A DNA stretch of 64,000 bases, from the NCBI RefSeq assembly GCF_037325665.1, contig NC_090245.1, forward strand, positions 102,560,554-102,624,553, in the 5' to 3' direction. This DNA is from Littorina saxatilis. Its lineage: Eukaryota > Mollusca > Gastropoda > Littorinimorpha > Littorinidae. Positions within the stretch are counted from its first letter, which is position 1, and every line of letters begins with the position of its first letter. The notes under the pieces were generated by a model that saw only the letters and a list, made by a program, of their open reading frames with translations, was not told the DNA's origin and did not search any database. Positions 51,101 through 60,100 of this stretch are shown here, piece by piece. A program made the position numbers and the translations under genes.

Positions 51101-54100
51101 TCTTCTTCTGCGTTCGTGGGCTGAAACTCCCACGTACACTCGTTTTTATTTGCACGAGTGGAATTTTACGTGTATGACCGTTTTTTACCCCGCCATTTAG
51201 GCAGCCATACGCTGTTTTCGGAGGAAACATGCTGGGTATTTTCGTGTTTCTATAACCCACCGAACTCTGACATGGATTACAGGATCTTTTTCGTGCGCAC
51301 TTGGTCTTGTGCTTGCGTGTACACACGGGGGTGTTCGGACACCGAAGAGAGCCTGCACACAAAGTTGACTCTGAGAAAAAAATCTCTCGCCGAACGTGGG
51401 GACGAACTCACGCTAACAGCGGCCAACTGGATACAAATCCAGCGCGCTACCGACTGAGCTACATCCCCGCCCATTTCTTTATTTAAAAGGGAAGTGTACT
51501 ATCATTTAAATGTTTAAAAGATCATTTTCAGTGGATGCAAAATGCTATTGCTACCCCCCTCTCTTCTTCTTACATGCACAATATGTGACCCTCCACCACG
51601 AAATGAGTCGCATGTCACCTCGCGCGGTTCTGCACTAGGCTTAATATAAGTCCGGGGAGTGACTGGTAACAGTGTGAGGGTCACCTTAGTCACAGGCTTA
51701 GAACTCAAACAGTTTTCGCACTTTTCTAAAACGGTTTTCACCACTGGATAGAGCATAATAAACTCTTTAGGAAAATGTAAAAATATGAAAATCATGCAAA
51801 GGTGACATGCGACTCATTCCGTGGTGGAGGGTCACATATATGCATGCATCTGTAAGTTCTTCTTGTACATTCATGGGCTGGAAGTGGTCACCATTCCCTT
51901 CAGTGATGCGACTAAACGCTGGTTGTAAAAACATAATTTGCGCTGCAATACAGCTGTGCTGCAGGTTACTGCGTATATTAATTAAGACTGAGGCTTTACA
52001 GTCCTGTGAGGCCATATTGTCTTTAGTTTATGTGAATCAAAAAACAAGAACGGTAGGTTGTTGGAACGTTTGTTATTCATATTGACAAAACAATTATACA
52101 TTCACAGATATTTCGACCCAACGGTCTTTTAAGTGATCAGACAGACAAATATTCACACATATTTTTGTGTGAATATTTGTTTGTCTCCCTTAGTTAAAAG
52201 ACTGAATGTATTGTTTTGTCAATAACAAATGTTCCAACAACCGTCCTTTCTTGTTTTTTTATTCTGACTTTGGAACTTTTTTGGGCAGTCTCTTTGTTTT
52301 TGGATTTAGTTTATGCCACCAAACTAGCTCTCCTCTCCACTTATCTGTTCGTTTGCTGCTTTTGTAGTTGTCACGTGTTGGGGGCAAAAACAAAACCTAA
52401 CTCAACCCTAAAAGCAAAATGTCATTAATATAGAAACTTTGTTGCTTTCTACCGCTAACAGTACATATATAGACCTAATAGGTCGTTAAGCAGTACGTGG
52501 GAACAATTACCCTCAATTGATTGATAAAATTCACTCAGAAGCCATCACATGTCTCAAAGGTGTGGAAAAATAAACAATAAGGCCATCACTATCTCCCAGG
52601 TCCTTATCAATATCAGCTCTTAACACAATGTCCAATAACCTCAAATACCTTGACTGATGAATCAATTAAGCGCCTACAACAGGTGGTTATGTTATGTTAT
52701 ATGAAGTCTTATATCGCGCGCGTATCTCCAGACTCGGACTCAAGGCGCAGGGATCTATTTATGCCGTGTGAGATGGAATTTTTTACACAATACATCACGC
52801 ATTCACATCGACCAGCAGATCGCAGCCATTTCGGCGCATATCCTACTTTTCACGGCCTATTATTCCAAGTCACACGGGTATTTTGGTGGACATTTTTTAT
52901 CTATGCCTATACAATTTTGCCTCGAAAGACCCTTTTGTCAATCGTGGGATCTTTAATGTGCACACCCCAAACGGTGAGCCCGGTAGCTCAGTTGGTAGAG
53001 CACTGGACTTGTGATCGAAAGGTCGCAGGTTCGAATTCGGGCCGGGACGGACACGGGTCAACTTTATGTGCAGACCCAGAGACGGAAGCCATGTCCCACC
53101 CCCGTGTCATCACAATGGCACTGTTACACGACACTTAAGATTGCCACAAGTTCTCAAATGTCGTATAGTTGTGTTCTTTTATTCTCATCGCCCGTCTTCG
53201 CAGCAACAGAAAACAACTCGTCAAATTGAGTTCGAGGATTTATTTAGCATTCCATACATACAACTACACATCGTAGCAGAACTCAAAGTAGAAGCTTTTT
53301 GACTCACATGCGAAGCAAAAGTGAGTCTATGTACTCACCCGAGTCGTCCGTCCGTCCGGCCGGCCGGAAAACTTTAACGTTGGATATTTCTTGGACACTA
53401 TTCAGTCTATCAGTACCAAATTTGGCAAGATGGTGTATGATGACAAGGCCCCAAAAAACATACATAGCATCTTGACCTTGCTTCAAGGTCAAGGTCGCAG
53501 GGGCCATAAATGTTGTCTAAAAAACAGCTATTTTTCACATTTTTCACATTTTCTCTGAAGTTTTTGAGATTGAATACCTCACCTATATATGATATATAGG
53601 GCAAAGTAAGCCCCATCTTTTGATACCAGTTTGGTTTACCTTGCTTCAAGGTCAAGGTCACAGGAGCTCTTCAAAGTTGGATTGTATACATATTTTGAAG
53701 TGACCTTGACCCTTAACTATGGAAGATAACTGTTTCAAACTTAAAAATTAGGTGGGGCACATGTTATGCTTTCATCATGAGACACATTTGGTCACATATG
53801 ATCAAGGTCAAGGTCACTTTGACCCTTATGAAATGTGACCAAAATAAGGTAGTGAACCACTAAAAGTGACCATATCTCATGGTAGAAAGAGCCAATAAGC
53901 ACCATTGTCATCATTTTCACGAGTTTTCATTTACAAGCATCTGGGAAATAAATGTCATGTTCCCCGCGGAATAAATGCCCAGTTACCATAGTTACAGAAA
54001 GCAGGTTACATGGATATTCAAAACCAAACCCAATAGAAACGCTCGGGGGTTCATCGGCTCACAGGGAAGAGGGAAAACAAGAGAAAAGCGACTCACTCAT

Positions 54101-57100
54101 CTTTGCTTTCTGCTATTCCTTGCTCTCGATTCGTCGCACGTTTAATCCACATATCTGTTAAGAGATGTCACGAACCGAGACAGTGCCGCAAACAAGCAAC
54201 TCTTCGAAACAGCGGGGCAATCCCATCGCAAGCAAAATAATGCAAAATGTAGGTCATTCTTTGCAATGAAACGCCGCTGTCGGCCCAAAGTCGAAGACGC
54301 GTACTGCTGGATTCACACACCATTCAGTTAGTCGGAACCTACAGAACTTTTCTTCCTCAAACCTGACATACTTGTCTCAACATGTCATCAAATTAATACA
54401 CAGATCTCCTTGACTCGCTTTTTTTTATTATTCTCTTTATTTATATAGCGCCTTATCCGAAGTTCAAAGCGCTTTATGCCGTGTGAGATGGAATTTTTTA
54501 CACAATATATCACGCATTCACATCGACCAGCAAACCTCAAGCCTGTTAGGCGAATGTTCACCTTTCGCGGCCTTTATTCCAAGTCACACGGGTATTTGAT
54601 GGACATTTTTATCTATGCCTATACAATTTTGCCAGGAAAGACCCTTTTGTCAATCGTGGGATCTTTAACGTGCACACCCCAATATAGTGTACACGAAGGG
54701 ACCTCGGTTTTTCGTCTCATCCGAAAGACTAGCACTTGAACCCACCATCTAGGTTAGGAAAGGGGGGAGAAAATAGCGGCCCGACCCAGGGTCGAACACG
54801 CAACCTCTCGATTCCGAGCGCAAGTGCGTTACCACTCGGCCACCCAGACCACAAGCTTTCACTTGTACTTGTAGTGCCTTCACTCTCGCGCGTGATTGCA
54901 ACAGCGTGGTGGGGCCCCAAAAACGGTATTTTCAAAACCAAACTCGCGTTTCAACTCATGGCTCCCTCTGTTGATGATGCAATTATTTTCGCGCTACCAA
55001 AATGATGACAAAAACGATGTTTGATGGGTTGTTGTCAGACAAGCTTTTTTTGTCGGTCCTCGGAGGGCATATCGACTTTTGTTTCATATTTATTGACCGC
55101 GGCCTTCGGCCTTGGTCAATAAATATGAAACAAAAGACGATATGCTCCCCCTCGGACGACAAAAAAGCTGGTCTGTCAACAACCCATCAAACATCTTATA
55201 TTGTACTTCCTATGTCTTGAATTAACAGCTTTGTGTTGCATGACCTTGGATGACCTTGACCTTGGGTCAAGGTCACATGTATTTTGGTAGGAAAAATGTG
55301 TAAAGCAGTTCTTAGTGTATGATGTCATTGCTAAGTTTAGTTATTTGACCTTGACTCTGAAGGTCAAGGTCATGTAAAGGTCAAGGTCAAGCATGTGAGT
55401 CGTATGGGCTTTGCCCTTCTTGTTTAACATTCAAATCGCGCTGGCATATATAGTAAATACTCAATCTCGAGAATATTCCAGACCGAACATGATACAACTA
55501 CATTATACGAGCCGTGCATGGACTAAACTAGCAACATTCTCTATGACGTACATCAAAAGCGCCGACGCACTTAATCCGAACGAACGCCACGAACTCACGA
55601 CTAAAACAGCATGGTAAACAACTTGTTTTGACAGGACTAGAAAGTTCACCTGCATTCTCGTCCAAGCATAAATATTGTGTTTACAAAATATAATATCGGT
55701 ACTTTCCCACAAAGTACAAATAAGTCAACTACATGCAACACACAAAACTGAACCAAAGCTCAAGCGGGGACCACATTTGGCCGCCGTTTTACGCTCTAAG
55801 CGCCGCAGGCCGTTTTGTGCGTCGCGCGGGATTTGCCGAGTGGCCACACATCGACGATTTTTTTCACAACGCGATATCAGTGGAGCGGGTCACCTGACAA
55901 GAAGGTTCAGTTGCGTTCGACTGCCGCGCCGCGAGCAGCTGACGTCATCGCTCTGGTTTGCTCTGATTGGTCAAATTTCCGTCGTTCTATGTCTGTGTCA
56001 TAGAAATTAGAACACGCGCTATTCTTCTGCAAATAACGCTTCGCGATCACAGCACGCTACGGCGCTCCCACGTGGGCCGTTTTGAGCATAAGTCAAGTGT
56101 GGACAGGGTCGGACGGGAGTGTATGGACGGGCCTTAAGCAACGGTAGCGTTTCCTAACAGGCACGTAAAAGACCTTGGTCATTCTGCCATAAGTGCAGGT
56201 GACTGAATACACCTAAACACGCAGACACCTGGGTAGCGCGACTCCGTTGCTGCTAGCTTTCCACTGGGGAAAAGCAACCCGAATTTCCCAGCGATGGGAC
56301 AATAAAGTAATGAAAATGAAAATGAAAAATGAAATGTACACCTGATATAATGTTCTCCATTCGTTCTTTTACCAAATAAGCTAAATCACAGATGAGATCT
56401 TTTACCAAGTAAGCTAAATCACAGATGAGGTCCCATTGATTTCCCTCATTCCAATGCAGGGGGGGAAAAAAGTTGAATTTAAAAGGTAACCCCATCAACA
56501 GTATCTTTTTCTGTTGTGAGCCTGAAAAATTAAATGTAGGGTTCACAGGCAATGTGACATTCAGTTTTCCATACCCGTGGAATATGAAAACAAATGAAAA
56601 TTAAATTAAAAGTTAAAAAACCAGCTGACCAAGTCCTACTTTTAATTTGTTAATCAAACTAACTCGAACAGAATGTTTTGGCCTAAAAACAGTTACAGCC
56701 AATATAATGCAATAGATAATACATAACCACCTCCCTCTCCTTTCCTTCACTTATTTGTCAGTTTGTTCTATTTGTTTATTATTTATTAGAATTTTGTATT
56801 AGATTCAAGGACAAGTTGTAAGATAAAAAGGAGTATCCGTGGAAAATAAATAAATAAATAAAGTTCCTAAACTCACTCATGAAGCTTCTTCTCATCTCAC
56901 ATAACTTTAGGCCAAAAAATAAAATAGGTCTGTTTACGGTAACCCGACCGACCCTATTTTTTTCGCGCGACCCTAGACTTTTTTTTGGCATTTGGGGAAA
57001 AAAAAAATATATATATATTTTGGTTTTTTTGTGCAAAATAACGTAAAAATATGGTTTTTTGGAAAAAAAAAAAAAAAAAAAAAAAATAAAAATCCCGACC

Positions 57101-60100
57101 TACCGACCCTATTTTTTTGGCCTATGTTACCGTAAACAGACCTATTTTTTTTTTTGGCCTTATCACTACCAGCGATAAGAACAATTCTGAATAAAAAATG
57201 TTTTTTAAAAAGCAAACCAAGATAACTGTGTACTATAGTCCAGATCACCGGTGAAACAGGCTTATCAGAGTCTGAGAGTCCCTCACAAGCAGAGATAACT
57301 GTGTACTATAGTCCAGATCACCGGTGAAACAGGCTTATCAGAGTCTGAGAGTCCCTCACAAGCAGAGATAACTGTGTACTATAGTCCAGATCACCGGTGA
57401 AACAGGCTTATCAGAGTCCCTTACAAGCAGAGATAACTGTGTACTATAATCCAGATCACCGGTGAAACAGGCTTATCAGAGTCTGAGAGTGCCTTACAAG
57501 CAGAGATAACTGTGTACTTTAGTCCAGATCACCGGTGAAACAGGCTTATCAGAGTCTGAGAGTCCCTTACAAGCAGAGATAACTGTGTACTTTAGTCCAG
57601 ATCACCGGTGAAACAGGCTTATCAGAGTCCCTTACAAGCAGAGATAACTGTGTACTATAATCCAGATCACCGGTGAAACAGGCTTATCAGAGTCTGAGAG
57701 TGCCTTACAAGCAGAGATAACTGTGTACTATAGTCCAGATCACCGGTGAAACAGGCTTATCAGAGTCCCTTACAAGCAGAGATAACTGTGTACTATAATC
57801 CAGATCACCGGTGAAACAGGCTTATCAGAGTCTGAGAGTCCCTCACAAGCAGAGATAACTGTGTACTATAATCCAGATCACCGGTGAAACAGGCTTATCA
57901 GAGTCTGAGAGTCCCTCACAAGCAGAGATAAACCTTTGTTTATGAAGGAGCGAACACTTTCCAAAGCAATACCCTGGCTTCAAATTTGCTCTATTTGCTG
58001 GATTGTAACTAACTAACTCGCTCATAATCAAAATGAACTTTGATAATCAACCTAAATTTACAATGGTGACCAGGACTGCATGTCATACGGCCGGTTTCCT
58101 ATTCGTTATATATGTTTCAATGCTGAGCAGTCTCTTCCAAAGGGCATGAAACATGACATCTAATGTATGCCAGATATGCCATGCCATTTTTCCATGAACA
58201 AAAACCATGCCAACTCTTCTGTGAAGACCATGCTACAAGAACTACTGCGGTGTCCAATCACACTCCTCTGTCAAAAACCTAATTGTAACCAAGAGACCAC
58301 TTCACATTCCTCTTCCTCTACTGACAACATTATTTACAGAAAATATTCAGAACAACTGACAGGCTATTGACATTTAAGTTTTCTCACACTAAGAACACGA
58401 AAATCAAACAGTCCTGTGCCGGCAATGATAACATCATTCAAATGCACGCAGATCTGGGAACCACTGATTTGCACTTTGGAGTATTCTCAAGCAAACTTGG
58501 CGTATTTTAAACAAAATTAGCGTAGTCCACACAGCACTTGAACATCCATGATTCCAACATGTTTCACACGCGTCCGTCGCACCGTTAATTAAGTTAACCA
58601 ATACGTTTAAAACAAATGCTTCTTTCAATGTTTATTGACAATGACGGTGATCATGTGTCAAAACATTAAATCGGCTTTGGGATATGCGCTTGTGAAAAAA
58701 AGTAGTGTAGGAATTTTTTCAATCATATTTTTTTCCACTGACCGTACTGATCGTATTCTAGACAATCATGCGTACAATATACGGCGAAATCGTATGGGTA
58801 AAAAAATGATTAGGCATACCTCCATCCGTTTAGTCCAGCCACTTCCGACTGACACTGAGTAAGGTCAGGAATGAGAGACAGGTGGGAAATCTGTACGCTG
58901 GCCCATCCAATTTGAAAGATGATGACAAAGGCGGCGTAATACACGAACAAGGCATAATCCTCTGTTTGTGTGGTGGCACCGATCACAGGGGCGAAGATGA
59001 AGGGAAAAGAACATGTCGTGCAAATAGTACCTGGAACAAAACTAAATTAATTAAAATAAAGTCAAATGAATCCATATTTTCTTTTTAGTAAATTTGGAAT
59101 AATTGTATCAATATTTCTTTTGATTTTAGCCTAATTCCCTAATCTATTTTATTTCTTCACTGAATTAAACAGCCATACTAATAATATAATTCATGATCAT
59201 GACCTTAATGACGACTAGGCCTGTGTGACAAAATGTTAACTTAAGATAGCTATTAAAAGGTAAAATTATGTTTTCTTCCTTTTCAAGACATTTTTAAAGG
59301 TTGGTCCTGTTTTTTTCGGGGTGCAAGAGATCTTCGCGATATAGCCGAATTCGCGATTTAGTGGACCGCGATTTAGTGGAAGTCCCCTGTACGTCTTGGC
59401 ACTCTACAACCCATAATTCTTAAATATTGACAACTCACAAAAATTTAAATGATGAAATTTGATGAAAACAAGCTTCTATCAACTGCTTTAGATTTGAATG
59501 TGCCGTGATATTTCTATTCTAGAGACATTTGCAAACACTTACCAAAAAGATGCCAAGACTTTCGTTTGGTGTACCCACAGCACCCTGAATTGGCATCTGA
59601 CTCGTAGCCAATCAGAGGTGTGGCGATGGCATCAGCTATCTGACCTACCAATAACAAGGTTCCTGCGTAAATATTGTTGAAGTTGCGTACCTGCACATAT
59701 TGGACAGAACTGTAGATAGAAGACAATTCTTTCTTTCTTTATTTGGTGTTTAACGTCGTTTTCAACCAGGAAGGTTATATCGCGACGGGGGAAGGGGGGA
59801 GATGGGATAGAGCCACTTGTCAATTGTTTCTTGTTCACAAAAGCACTAAAATCAAAAATTTGCTCCAGGGGCTTGCAACGTAGTACAATATGACCTTACT
59901 GGGAGAATGCAAGTTTCCAGTACAAAGTACTTAACATTTCTTACGTATACTGCTTGACTAAATTCTTTACAAAAATTGACTGATATATATTCTATACAAG
60001 AAACACTTAACAAGGGTAAAAGTAGAAACAAAATCCGTTAGTCGCCTCTTACGACATGCTGGGGAGCATCGGGTAAATTCTTCCCCCTAACCCATGGGGG

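Larger units (their letters stand above)
53909..55199. mobile_element. Composite insert holding a SINE and a foldback
   Basis: Flanked by ATTGT (53904-53908, 55200-55204). Left start CATCATTTTC and an inverted GATGACAAAAACG near 55003. Contains the SINE 54427-54852 and the foldback 55014-55199; the rest is unrecognised and CpG-rich in parts. Confidence 0.5.
53300..55424 (+). mobile_element. Helentron-like family B, nearly full copy with an insert
   Basis: Parts 53300-53908 and 55200-55424. Start TGACTCACATGCGAAGC; subterminal repeat GCATGTGAGTC at 55391-55401; hairpin GGGCTTTGCCC then TTCTTGTT at the end. The insert 53909-55199 is flanked by ATTGT. Confidence 0.68.
53122..56159 (-). mobile_element. 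Lone LTR (fossil), ~910 bases without its inserts
   Basis: Ends TGTTA...TAACA, with a five-base target duplication GGCAC (53117-53121, 56160-56164). On the minus strand it has a CpG-rich, promoter-like first part with CCAAT- and CRE-type boxes (about 55780-56000) and an AATAAA near 53240, as an LTR would. No internal retroelement region is present, so it looks like a solo LTR; clade not fixed. It is broken by a 2.1-kb Helentron-like insertion. Younger than the SINE it split. Confidence 0.65.
52977..56330 (+). mobile_element. SINE family 2 split by a lone LTR
   Basis: Head half 52977-53121 (AGCCCGGTAGCTCAGTTGG to ATCACAATGGCAC) and tail half 56160-56330 (GGCACGTAAAAGACCTTGG to AATGAAAATG) are one SINE. 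GGCAC is repeated at the break. Confidence 0.75.

Noticed and set aside
52038-52259. Transcription terminator hairpin
   Set aside because: Length and outer inverted repeats fit a foldback MITE; bacterial-type terminators do not apply here.
55690-56110. CpG island promoter of an extra gene
   Set aside because: The CpG-rich, CCAAT- and CRE-bearing stretch falls inside the lone LTR and is better explained as its promoter part.
57221-57926. CRISPR array
   Set aside because: Units are head to tail with no variable spacers, in a eukaryotic intron.
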